A stretch of 64,000 nucleotides of DNA, from NCBI GenBank assembly GCA_945877505.1, contig CAMDWT010000004.1, positions 1 to 64,000 on the forward strand, in the 5' to 3' direction. Positions 10,729 to 20,141 of the stretch are shown one piece after another. Position numbers and translations under genes: made by a program. This DNA comes from Crenothrix polyspora. GTDB lineage: Bacteria > Pseudomonadota > Gammaproteobacteria > Methylococcales > Methylomonadaceae. The notes below the pieces were generated by a model that saw only the letters and a program-made list of their open reading frames with translations, searched no databases and was not told where the DNA came from. Position 1 is the first letter of the stretch. Each line of letters starts with the position of its first letter.

Positions 10729-11589
10729 CTACGGTAAAGTATTGCCGATATGTTCGCCCAATTTCACTATTTTGTCCGCGGTAAAGTCTGGGTTCCATTG
10801 CGCTTGGTCTTTGGCAAATAAAACAATAATAGTAGATCCCATATTAAAGCGGCCCATTTCTTCGCCAATTTTTAGCACAGGTGCATTTTCTTGATACAGC
10901 CAGCGTCGCACGGAGGTAATGCTGGGCGGCGTAACGACACCATGCCAGACGGTTTCAATACTGGACACAAATATAGCGCCGACCAATATTAAAGCCATTG
11001 GGCCTGCATCGGTGTCGAATATTGCAGCTACGCGTTCATTTCTGGCAAATAATCCGGGGACGGAATTTGTAGTAGCCGTATTTACACTGAATAATCGACC
11101 GGGAATATGCACCATTTCTCTTAACGTACCCGTCAAAGGCATGTGCAGGCGGTGATAATCTTTAGGTGACAGATAAATAGTGGTAAACACGCCATTATTA
11201 AAGGGTTCGGCACGTTCGGCATCGCCACCTAACAAGTCAGTCGCCGTAAAGCTTTTACCTTTGGCTTGAAAGATTTTGCCATTGGTAATATTGCCGGCCT
11301 GACTGACCACACCATCAGCAGGACTCGCGATGGCATTTCGCTCAGTCGCCAAAGGTCTGACGTCGGGATTAAGTTCTCGGGTAAAAAAGTGATTAAAACT
11401 TTTAAAGGCATTAATGTCTGGTTCAAGTGCCTCATCCATGTTGACACCGTAATGTCTAATGATTTGTCTGATAAACAGATTTTTCCAGGTTTTATTTTCA
11501 CAATGGGTAAGCTTACTCATCAACTTAGATAAGGCATGATGAGGTAAAATGTATTGGGGCAACGTGGTAAATGCTTCTTTAATAGTCAT
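10729..11589 (-). CDS. psd: Phosphatidylserine decarboxylase
   Basis: PADGVVSQAG; SPKDYHRLHMPLTG; GST self-processing site (GRFNMGSTIIVLF). Confidence 0.96.
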   Translation of the reverse strand: MTIKEAFTTLPQYILPHHALSKLMSKLTHCENKTWKNLFIRQIIRHYGVNMDEALEPDINAFKSFNHFFTRELNPDVRPLATERNAIASPADGVVSQAGNITNGKIFQAKGKSFTATDLLGGDAERAEPFNNGVFTTIYLSPKDYHRLHMPLTGTLREMVHIPGRLFSVNTATTNSVPGLFARNERVAAIFDTDAGPMALILVGAIFVSSIETVWHGVVTPPSITSVRRWLYQENAPVLKIGEEMGRFNMGSTIIVLFAKDQAQWNPDFTADKIVKLGEHIGNTLP

Positions 11590-11700
11590 GAATAATCTTT
11601 ATTTTTTTTAAGTCGAGTAACCGCTTTTCTTAATGGTTAATGCTTGCAGTAATAAGTCACTTGATTAACACAGTTCGGTCTATTTTTAGTGATACGTAGA

Positions 11701-12090
11701 TTAAGGCAGGTTTACTAATTCTGGCGCTTGCCAGTTCTCGTTTCTATGTTCAACAACAACCGTTGTATAAATACCGCCGCGTACATTAAATTCAGCACGA
11801 ATTCGCATAAAGTTAGGCGCTATGGCTTTGACAATGTCATTAAGAATTTCATTGGTAATAGCTTCATGAAAGGCACCTTGCTCGCGAAAAGACCACATAT
11901 AAAGTTTAAGGCCTTTTAATTCAACACACAGTGCAGCAGGCACATATTCGATTTGGATAGTTGCGAAGTCTGGTTGACCTGTCATTGGACAAAGACAAGT
12001 GAACTCAGGAATATCAATGCGTATTGTATAATCACGTTCTTGTTGTGGATTGGCGAAAGTAGCTAAGTCTTTAGTGGGTTGTGTTGTCAT
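11701..12090 (-). CDS. queF: NADPH-dependent 7-cyano-7-deazaguanine reductase QueF
   Basis: [23 protein letters not shown]; short type I QueF. Confidence 0.96.
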   Translation of the reverse strand: MTTQPTKDLATFANPQQERDYTIRIDIPEFTCLCPMTGQPDFATIQIEYVPAALCVELKGLKLYMWSFREQGAFHEAITNEILNDIVKAIAPNFMRIRAEFNVRGGIYTTVVVEHRNENWQAPELVNLP

Positions 12091-12177
12091 TGTTTTGGTG
12101 GGTTATGGTCAGATTAATAGTGTCGCCTCTGTTCAGGCAATTACAGGGCACATAATGTTTTATTTTAACAGCTTTAC

Positions 12178-12239
12178 GTTAGCGTAGGATATTTACATCA
12201 GACCTATTGAAAGGGTCTGATGTAAATAGTTAGCGTGGG
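12178..12239. repeat. Perfect 14-bp inverted repeat flanked by imperfect 11-bp direct repeats
   Basis: ATTTACATCAGACC (12191-12204) / GGTCTGATGTAAAT (12214-12227); flanks gttagcgtagg (12178-12188) and gttagcgtggg (12229-12239). Confidence 0.75.
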
Positions 12240-12276
12240 CTTTATCTCTGGTAATAGTTAGTGAAATTTATAAGGG

Positions 12277-13029
12277 CTAATTTAGGAATTTTCGATAGTT
12301 GATAGAGACTTTAAGGCCCGCAAATCGACCGCTCATTCGAACGAGTTCTTGTGTTTTTTTATCAAAACTGATTTGTACTTCACTTAAAGCGCGATCTTCA
12401 TAACCTTCTTCGATACGAGGAGTTTCTAAGAGAAAGTGATAAACATACACTTCTGTTTCGCCCTCATCTTTAATCTCTAGTGGCTCACCTAACTGAGCGA
12501 TAACGGTCTGTTTTTTGGGTAAATCAGCAGAAATTTTATCCAAAAATTGACTGCTAGCGCGGAGTTGTCTTTTTTCCTCATCAATTTCAGCGCCACCAAT
12601 TGAGCGTAAAGAAATTTCAAGAAATTTTGGCGGGGCAATTTGTAAGAATAATGAAGAAAATGACCATGCAATGATTCGATTTTCTTTATTAAATTTTAAT
12701 TCAGAATAAAATTTAATCTCCGGAACAATTAATTTATTGCTAGCATCAACTTTATGGAACCAGTATCGCCATCGTCTGCCTTCTGGAGTAGGAAGGTCTT
12801 CAGTAGGATAGAGCTTTGATAAAGAGACGAAGTCTTTGCTATATAAAATAGGTTCTTTAAATTGTAGTGTAAATTCATCAGTTGTGACCGTGCTAAAGTA
12901 ATGGTCAAATTCACCCATCTGTAAATAGGTTTGATAAGCTCTTATCCAATAAATACAGCCTGATAAACTACAAGCTAGGACTATAAGAAAAAGGCTGCGA
13001 AAAATACGCTTTATGGGTGCTTTGTTCAT
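12277..13029 (-). CDS. Uncharacterised lipoprotein
   Basis: Lipobox CSLSGC after hydrophobic N-terminus; no recognised domain. Confidence 0.75.
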   Translation of the reverse strand: MNKAPIKRIFRSLFLIVLACSLSGCIYWIRAYQTYLQMGEFDHYFSTVTTDEFTLQFKEPILYSKDFVSLSKLYPTEDLPTPEGRRWRYWFHKVDASNKLIVPEIKFYSELKFNKENRIIAWSFSSLFLQIAPPKFLEISLRSIGGAEIDEEKRQLRASSQFLDKISADLPKKQTVIAQLGEPLEIKDEGETEVYVYHFLLETPRIEEGYEDRALSEVQISFDKKTQELVRMSGRFAGLKVSINYRKFLN

Positions 13030-13196
13030 TTTATTTTTTAGCTTAGTAAGGATTGAATGGTTTTTTGTTTTTCGAATGAACTTATTATAGGGTTTACATT
13101 ATTAATGTAAAAAGCAATTAAGAGATGGTTTAGCTGGATCAGTCATTTGTGTGTTGTAGCACATGGGTAATTTGGAATATTAAAGGAAAATTAACT

Positions 13197-14114
13197 ATGC
13201 GCTCAATAAGGTTGCCTTTAAAAAAGGGTGTTGGAGTTTTAAATATAGCGCATCGTGGGGCTAGGGCTTTTGCGCCAGAAAATACGTTGGTTGCCTTTGA
13301 AAAAGCTAAATGTTTGGGTTCTCAGATGTTTGAGATAGATGTTCGTTTATCAAAAGATGGCGCTTTAGTGGTTCACCATGATGAGACGTTAAGTCGATGT
13401 ACGGATGTCCAAACTAAATTTCCTCGTCGAGACAGTTATGATGTTTGGGATTTTACCGTTGATGAGTTGATGCAGTTAGATGCAGGTAGTTGGTACATCA
13501 AGCAATTAATGTTGCCCAGTTTACAGCGGCAAGCATTTTTACAAACTCTGACCGAGGAAGAGGCAAGAGAGTTTGTCACTATACAAGCTCGAGATGTTTT
13601 CGCATCAGGAAATATAAAAATTCCAACCTTAAAGCAGACGCTGGAATTTGCCGTTGCTGCAGATATGATGGTTAATATTGAGCTTAAACCACAACCAGGA
13701 AAACAAGAAGACCTTGTGGCTGAAGTTGTTAAGTTGGTTGAATGGATGAGAATGGAGCATAAAATCTTGATATCATCATTTGATCATCATCTCTTAAGAG
13801 AATTACGGCAGTTGAACAAAACGATTGCAATAGGTGTGTTGACAAGTCAGTCGATAATGAATTTGAATGAATATCTGGAATCACTGGATGCAGATGCTTA
13901 TCATCCTGCTGGGTATAGTGATGGTGATGTGAAGGGTCTGCAAAAATTAAAATTAAATGAGTTTGCTGTGACGCTTGAGGCTGGCTGGCCTGTAAATGTA
14001 TGGACGTGTAACAACAAAGAAGATATCCGACAGTTGGTAACTTGTGGTGTTAGCGGTGTGATATCAGACTTTCCCAATCGAGTAAAAGAAGTCATTGACG
14101 AATTTATTAGTTAA
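13197..14114 (+). CDS. Glycerophosphodiester phosphodiesterase family protein (ORF opens 13149)
   Basis: NIAHRGARAFAPENTLVAFEKA...FEIDVRLSKDG; IELKPQPG; GVSGVISDFPNR. Confidence 0.93.
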   Translation: MRSIRLPLKKGVGVLNIAHRGARAFAPENTLVAFEKAKCLGSQMFEIDVRLSKDGALVVHHDETLSRCTDVQTKFPRRDSYDVWDFTVDELMQLDAGSWYIKQLMLPSLQRQAFLQTLTEEEAREFVTIQARDVFASGNIKIPTLKQTLEFAVAADMMVNIELKPQPGKQEDLVAEVVKLVEWMRMEHKILISSFDHHLLRELRQLNKTIAIGVLTSQSIMNLNEYLESLDADAYHPAGYSDGDVKGLQKLKLNEFAVTLEAGWPVNVWTCNNKEDIRQLVTCGVSGVISDFPNRVKEVIDEFIS

Positions 14115-14217
14115 TAAATTTAATGCCTGTTTTTATCAAGACTGTAATCCGGTACACTTAAACCATTTTTAGTCGCAGATGTTTTTAAGGCGGCCTATAT
14201 TCTATAGAGATTTAGAC

Positions 14218-14718
14218 ATGGTATTCAAGAAGACGTTTTTTAGCGCATTTATTCTGTTTTTCGTTTTATTGACTAATTTTGCCAGAGCGGATCAAGCTGA
14301 GTTAAAACCTTTTGGCGCGGGAAGTTATCAAAAAATACTGGCGAGTAATAGTCATAAGCCCTTTTTGCTTATTGTTTGGTCGATTACGTGTTCTTCTTGT
14401 TTAAAAGAGATGCCATTAATAAGTGATATACATCAAAAAAATCCAGCGCTAACCATTGTTATGTTGGCGGCAGATGACATTTCAGAAGCCGATCAAATCC
14501 AAATGATATTAAGAAAAAATAAGCTTTCCGATGTCGAAAATTGGAGCTATGCGGATGAAAATACGCAGAAACTTCAATTTGAAATTGATCCTAAATGGTA
14601 TGGTGAGTTACCAAGAACTTATTTTTTTGATAAAGAGCATCAGCGAGAAGGAATAAGTGGGGTTTTATCCGAAGCGGATTATGGCAATAGAATAACCAAG
14701 ATTTTAAAATTCAGATAA
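14218..14718 (+). CDS. Thioredoxin-fold (TlpA-like) periplasmic protein (ORF opens 14179)
   Basis: Signal peptide MVFKKTFFSAFILFFVLLTNFARA; SITCSSCLKEMPLI redox CxxC. Confidence 0.8.
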   Translation: MVFKKTFFSAFILFFVLLTNFARADQAELKPFGAGSYQKILASNSHKPFLLIVWSITCSSCLKEMPLISDIHQKNPALTIVMLAADDISEADQIQMILRKNKLSDVENWSYADENTQKLQFEIDPKWYGELPRTYFFDKEHQREGISGVLSEADYGNRITKILKFR

Positions 14719-14768
14719 AACTTACGTTAAAATAACCCTCGTTTTTAGAAGCACTAAGGAAATCATTA

Positions 14769-15551
14769 ATGTTTAAAAATATCGCTACTGTTTTGCTAGC
14801 GTCGTCTTTTTTAGCGGGCTGTATTAATAGCCCTACAGGACGAAGCCAATTTATTTTTATGCCCGATGCTCAAGTTAATCAAATGGGCTTAGAGGCATTT
14901 GATACCTTAAAGAAACAAAAACAAATCAGTGCTAATGCTCAATATAAGCAATTGGTAAGTTGCATTTCTCAGGCTATTGTTAGTGATCAGCAGGGAAGTT
15001 GGGAAGTTGTCGTTTTTGAAGATAAATCACCTAATGCATTTGCTTTGCCAGGAAATAAGCTGGGCATCCATACTGGAATGCTAACCCTAGTTGATAATCA
15101 AGATCAATTAGCCGCAGTTATGGGGCATGAAGTCGGGCATGTACTTGCTAAGCATAGTAATGAAAGAGCATCACAAGAAATGGCCGTTAATCAAGGCATG
15201 GCGATGATTCAAGCAATGGGCGCCCCTCAATCACCTTTAGGTCAGACTGCTTTTGGCTTGCTGGGTGTTGGGGCAGAATATGGGATACTGATGCCTTACA
15301 GCAGAATACAGGAAAGTGAAGCTGATATTATTGGTGTCGATTTAATGGCAAAAGCAGGCTTTGATCCAAGACAAAGCATTGGTTTATGGCAAAAAATGGA
15401 ACAGGCAACTAAGGGTCAACAACCCTCAGAGTTTTTATCAACCCATCCTGCACATGCAACACGCATACAAAACTTGGAGCAGCATATGCCACAAGCTATG
15501 GCGTTATATGAGCATGCTAAAACCCTAGGTAAACAACCGCGATGTAATTAA
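14769..15551 (+). CDS. M48 family metallopeptidase lipoprotein
   Basis: Lipobox LAGC; AAVMGHEVGHVLAKHSNER (HExxH); ESEADIIGVDLMAKAGFDP. Confidence 0.93.
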   Translation: MFKNIATVLLASSFLAGCINSPTGRSQFIFMPDAQVNQMGLEAFDTLKKQKQISANAQYKQLVSCISQAIVSDQQGSWEVVVFEDKSPNAFALPGNKLGIHTGMLTLVDNQDQLAAVMGHEVGHVLAKHSNERASQEMAVNQGMAMIQAMGAPQSPLGQTAFGLLGVGAEYGILMPYSRIQESEADIIGVDLMAKAGFDPRQSIGLWQKMEQATKGQQPSEFLSTHPAHATRIQNLEQHMPQAMALYEHAKTLGKQPRCN

Positions 15552-15687
15552 ACCATCTACGTTGGCAATTAATGTCTGCTCATTGTTATAAAAAAGATGG
15601 GTAAACGTTTTTATTAGAATGGATTGCCTGCATTTTCTATTTCATGACGCAAGACGTGGGTTTTTCTAAACTCTGGGCCGCATAGCA

Positions 15688-16884
15688 ATGACACCTAACT
15701 TAAAAAATTTACACCCGTACCCCTTTGAGAAGTTAGCGCAACTTAAGCAGGGTATTACACCACCCGCAAATAAGTCGCCTATAGTTTTATCGATAGGCGA
15801 GCCAACACATGAGACGCCTGCATTTATTGGGGAGGCCTTGTTAAAGCAACTAGCGGGGCTATCTAATTATCCAACAACAAAAGGTATATTGGAGTTACGG
15901 CGTGTTATTTCAGAATGGCTGGGAAAGCGCTTTCAAATTCCAAACGAATTTATTAATCCTGAAGCCCATGTTTTACCTGTTAGCGGTACCCGTGAAGCAC
16001 TATTTTCCTTCGCACAGTGCATCATTGACCCGACTACGCGTCCTGTGGTTATTATGCCTAACCCGTTTTATCAGATATACGAAGGCGCAGCACTATTAGC
16101 GGGCGCTGAGCCGTATTTTTTAAATACGCACAAAGAGACCGATTATTTACCTGATTTTGATGCGGTGCCTGAAGCCATTTGGCAGCGCTGCCAATTAATT
16201 TATATCTGCTCGCCGGGCAATCCCAGTGGTGCTGTTATGAGTAAAAGTAGCCATGAAAAACTCATTAATTTGGCGGAAAAATATGATTTTATCATTGCTT
16301 CCGACGAGTGCTATAGTGAGCTTTATGATGACGAAACTAAGCCGCCACTAGGTTTACTGCAAACCGCTTACAGTATGGGCAACCTTACATTTAAGCGATG
16401 TGTTGTTTTTCATAGCTTATCTAAACGGTCCAATGCGCCTGGCTTAAGGTCTGGTTTTGTAGCGGGCGATGCGGATATCTTGCATCAGTATTTTCAATAT
16501 AGAACCTATCAGGGCTGTGCTATGCCTTTGCCCACGCAACATGCCAGTATTAAAGCATGGCAGGACGAGCAGCATGTGATCGAAAATCGCCGCTTATACC
16601 GTGAAAAATTTGCTGCATTTATAGCTATTCTTGCCGATGTTTGCACACTTCAAAAGCCACCTGCTGGTTTTTATATATGGTTGACTACGCCGATTGCTGA
16701 TACAGCCTTTGCGCAACGGCTTTTTGCCGAAGAAAACGTTACCGTATTACCCGGTAGTTTTTTATCCAGAGAGTTTGCGGGGCAAAATCCAGGCCTCAAC
16801 CATGTTAGAATTGCACTGGTTGCTTCACTGGATGATTGTATAGAGGCAGCCCACCGAATTAAAAATATCCTTAACACTTTATAG
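15688..16884 (+). CDS. dapC: Succinyldiaminopimelate transaminase
   Basis: Class I/II aminotransferase, [18 protein letters not shown]-Lys motif; next to dapD. Confidence 0.93.
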   Translation: MTPNLKNLHPYPFEKLAQLKQGITPPANKSPIVLSIGEPTHETPAFIGEALLKQLAGLSNYPTTKGILELRRVISEWLGKRFQIPNEFINPEAHVLPVSGTREALFSFAQCIIDPTTRPVVIMPNPFYQIYEGAALLAGAEPYFLNTHKETDYLPDFDAVPEAIWQRCQLIYICSPGNPSGAVMSKSSHEKLINLAEKYDFIIASDECYSELYDDETKPPLGLLQTAYSMGNLTFKRCVVFHSLSKRSNAPGLRSGFVAGDADILHQYFQYRTYQGCAMPLPTQHASIKAWQDEQHVIENRRLYREKFAAFIAILADVCTLQKPPAGFYIWLTTPIADTAFAQRLFAEENVTVLPGSFLSREFAGQNPGLNHVRIALVASLDDCIEAAHRIKNILNTL

Positions 16885-16892
16885 ATACCACC

Positions 16893-17711
16893 ATGAATAA
16901 CACGAAAAATATTATAGAAAGCGCTTTTGAGCAACGAAACGATATTACGCCCGCTAATGTTTCAGCAGAGGTTCGTCAGGCTGTTACTGAAACGCTTAAT
17001 CATCTTGATAAGGGAACTTTAAGGGTGGCTGAAAAGATTGATGGTGATTGGGTCACGCATCAATGGTTAAAAAAAGCCGTATTACTGTCTTTTAGAATTA
17101 ACGAAAATCGAATGATGGATGGTGGTAATACCCGTTATTACGATAAAGTGGAGTGTAAATACTCAAAGTATACAGAAGAAGACTTTGCTAAGGCCGGTGT
17201 ACGTGTAGTGCCAAATGCGGTTGCTCGACATGGTTCTTATATTGCCCCTGGTGCAATATTGATGCCCTCTTACGTTAACATTGGTGCTTATGTAGATAGT
17301 GGCACTATGGTTGATACCTGGGTAACGGTTGGTTCTTGTGCACAAATTGGTAAGAATGTTCACCTTTCTGGTGGTGTCGGTATCGGTGGTGTATTAGAAC
17401 CATTACAGGCAGGTCCTACTATTATTGGTGATAACTGTTTTATTGGCGCACGTTCAGAAATTGTTGAAGGGGTTGTTGTTGAGGATGGTTGTGTTATTTC
17501 AATGGGAGTCTATATTGGTCAAAGTACCAAAATTTTCAACCGTATGACCGGTGAAATTAGTTTTGGCCGTATTCCTGCAGGATCGGTGGTGGTATCTGGT
17601 AATTTGCCTTCAGCAGATGGTAGTTATAGTTTGTACTGTGCGGTTATTATCAAGCAAGTTGATGAAAGAACACGTAGCAAGACAGGCATTAATGAGTTGT
17701 TAAGAGATTAG
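16893..17711 (+). CDS. dapD: 2,3,4,5-tetrahydropyridine-2,6-dicarboxylate N-succinyltransferase
   Basis: Left-handed beta-helix hexapeptides [48 protein letters not shown]. Confidence 0.97.
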   Translation: MNNTKNIIESAFEQRNDITPANVSAEVRQAVTETLNHLDKGTLRVAEKIDGDWVTHQWLKKAVLLSFRINENRMMDGGNTRYYDKVECKYSKYTEEDFAKAGVRVVPNAVARHGSYIAPGAILMPSYVNIGAYVDSGTMVDTWVTVGSCAQIGKNVHLSGGVGIGGVLEPLQAGPTIIGDNCFIGARSEIVEGVVVEDGCVISMGVYIGQSTKIFNRMTGEISFGRIPAGSVVVSGNLPSADGSYSLYCAVIIKQVDERTRSKTGINELLRD

Positions 17712-17722
17712 TCATAAAGTAA

Positions 17723-17744
17723 GGGGCGCCAAATAAGTGGCCCC
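17723..17744 (+). terminator. Possible GC-rich stem-loop after dapD
   Basis: ggggcgcc-aaataagt-ggcccc; no clear T-tract. Confidence 0.35.
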
Positions 17745-17842
17745 CTCTATTAGCGTTGAATTAGGGGAGTAGTCTATGTGGTTTAAGAAACCCATATGGC
17801 CATTAGGAAATATAATAGCAGGATACAATCAAGAGTGAATTT

Positions 17843-18319
17843 ATGATTAACAACGATGTACTTCGTCGAGTACGGTATGCTTTGGATCTTAATGATCAAG
17901 TCATGATTGATATCTTTGCCTTAAATGACGTGTCCATAAGCCGGGATGAGTTACTTGATCTACTAAAAAAAGATAATCAAGACGGCTATGTTGAGTTGGA
18001 TAATCAACGGATGGACGTTTTTTTAAAAGGCTTAATTACGCATAGAAGAGGCAAGCTTGAAACGTCGCCTGAGCAACCCAAAAAACCAGATCAGCCATTA
18101 ACTAACAATGGCATACTGAAAAAGTTAAGAATCGCTTTAGATTTTAAAGAGGAGGACATGCTTCACACGTTAAAATTAGCTGATTTTGAGATATCCAAAG
18201 GTGAGTTAAGTGCTTTTTTTAGATTAAAAGGTCACAAAAATTACCGAGATTGCGGAGATCAAATAATTAGAAATTTTTTGCAAGGTCTTACTATTCATTT
18301 TAGAAACCCAATCGAATAA
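17843..18319 (+). CDS. DUF1456 (YehS-like) family protein
   Basis: Two repeats NNDVLRRVRYALDLNDQVMIDIFAL / NNGILKKLRIALDFKEEDMLHTLKLA. Confidence 0.9.
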   Translation: MINNDVLRRVRYALDLNDQVMIDIFALNDVSISRDELLDLLKKDNQDGYVELDNQRMDVFLKGLITHRRGKLETSPEQPKKPDQPLTNNGILKKLRIALDFKEEDMLHTLKLADFEISKGELSAFFRLKGHKNYRDCGDQIIRNFLQGLTIHFRNPIE

Positions 18320-18349
18320 CTACTTTAAAACCATAATCAGGCACCTACC

Positions 18350-18592
18350 ATGAACGATAAAATATCAAATAATGCAGTTATTTATGCCACATTAGCCCTT
18401 AATAGCGAAGTGGATTTACAGCGTGAATATTTGGAATCAGAAGACGTGCCTGACGATGAGCGCGAAAATGAAGAAGAGATTCTGGCAGATTTAGAACAAG
18501 CCTTCATGGAATTTGTTGATTTGTATAAAGGCCGTTGCAAGGCTGACAAACAATTGCCTAGTATTGACGAGTTATTAAATAGTCAATTATAA
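18350..18592 (+). CDS. Hypothetical protein, 80 aa, acidic
   Basis: Complete ORF with tight spacing to neighbours; no recognised domain. Confidence 0.7.
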   Translation: MNDKISNNAVIYATLALNSEVDLQREYLESEDVPDDERENEEEILADLEQAFMEFVDLYKGRCKADKQLPSIDELLNSQL

Positions 18593-18600
18593 GCGCAGGA

Positions 18601-18945
18601 ATGCACACGTTATACGGAATAAAAAATTGCGATACGGTTAAAAAAGCACGGCAGTGGCTGGATGAAAACAATATAGACTACCAGTTTCATGATTTTCGTG
18701 TAGATGGCTTAACACTCGCTCAGCTCAATGATCTTAGTCGTCGAGTTGAGTGGAGTGCATTGCTTAATCGTAGTAGTACTTCATGGCGACAACTCAGTAC
18801 TGAGCAACAAAATGATTTAACCGCAGAAAAAGCAAAGGCATTAATGCTAGCTAATCCAACACTAATTAAACGCCCGGTTTTAGATGCGGGAGATAAATTG
18901 ATTATTGGCTTCAAAGTCGATCATTACAAAATTGAATTATTATGA
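18601..18945 (+). CDS. ArsC/Spx-family (YffB-like) protein
   Basis: [33 protein letters not shown]. Confidence 0.93.
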   Translation: MHTLYGIKNCDTVKKARQWLDENNIDYQFHDFRVDGLTLAQLNDLSRRVEWSALLNRSSTSWRQLSTEQQNDLTAEKAKALMLANPTLIKRPVLDAGDKLIIGFKVDHYKIELL

Positions 18946-20069
18946 GTGAAACCTTAGCGCTTCTTGAAGATCTTATTAGGCGAGAATCAGTAACACCAGA
19001 AGATGCGGGCTGCCAAGATCTTTTGGCGGCTCGCTTGGTTAAATTGGATTTTAAAGAAGAACGTCTTAATTTTAATGATACTCAAAATATTTGGCTTAGA
19101 CGCGGTAATACAAAGCCATTATTTACCTTTCTGGGTCACACCGATGTAGTACCGCCTGGGCCATTAGACGCGTGGTTGTCACCGCCTTTTATACCAACCC
19201 TTCGTGATGGTAAGCTCTATGGCCGAGGTGCGGCTGATATGAAAGGGGGCATCGCGTGTTTTATGACGGCTGTTGATCGTTTTATCACGAAGCATCCTGA
19301 TCATAAAGGCTCGATTGCGGTTATGTTAACCAGTGATGAGGAAGGTATAGCGACTAATGGCGTGGTTAAGGTCATGGAAGTGCTGGAGCAACGTAATGAG
19401 AAAATTGACTGGTGTTTAGTCGGCGAACCCTCCAGTGATAAAAAAATGGGTGATGTGATTCGTGTCGGTCGACGGGGTTCTTTATGCGCTAAATTAACAA
19501 TTATTGGGGTGCAAGGGCATGTCGCCTACCCAGAATTGGCAGATAATCCAATCCATAGTTTTGCACCAGCTTTAAAAGAATTAACCGAGGAAATATGGGA
19601 TCATGGAAATCGCTTTTTCCCGCCGACTAGTTTGCAGGTCTCAAATATTAATTCGGGAACGGGAGCTGAAAATATTATTCCAGGTACGGCTGAAATTCAA
19701 TTTAATCTACGCTTTTGTACCGAATTAGATGAAGTAATCATTAAGCAGCGAACAAGCGCGATCCTGGATAAATATGACTTCAAATATGATATCCAATGGC
19801 GATTATCGGGGAATCCCTTCTTAACTGAAAAAGGTGCTTTGATTGATGCAACTCACGCTGCAATTAAAGCAGTGACGGGCTTTGAGACTATTGATGACAC
19901 AGGTGGTGGTACTTCTGATGGGCGCTTTATTGCACCAACTGGAGCCCAGGTTATTGAATTAGGGCCCTTGAATGAGAGTATTCATAAAATCAATGAAAAT
20001 GTAGCTGTAGAGGATTTAGAGATTTTAACGGCTATTTATGAACAAATATTGGTCAATTTATTGGTTTAG
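18942..20069 (+). CDS. dapE: Succinyl-diaminopimelate desuccinylase
   Basis: [39 protein letters not shown]. Confidence 0.97.
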   Translation: MSETLALLEDLIRRESVTPEDAGCQDLLAARLVKLDFKEERLNFNDTQNIWLRRGNTKPLFTFLGHTDVVPPGPLDAWLSPPFIPTLRDGKLYGRGAADMKGGIACFMTAVDRFITKHPDHKGSIAVMLTSDEEGIATNGVVKVMEVLEQRNEKIDWCLVGEPSSDKKMGDVIRVGRRGSLCAKLTIIGVQGHVAYPELADNPIHSFAPALKELTEEIWDHGNRFFPPTSLQVSNINSGTGAENIIPGTAEIQFNLRFCTELDEVIIKQRTSAILDKYDFKYDIQWRLSGNPFLTEKGALIDATHAAIKAVTGFETIDDTGGGTSDGRFIAPTGAQVIELGPLNESIHKINENVAVEDLEILTAIYEQILVNLLV

Positions 20070-20141
20070 TTGATCACTTATAAAGGCATTAAATGGTAGA
20101 ATGTTCAGATTATTTATAATCTGAGTTTTTTAAATTTATCC

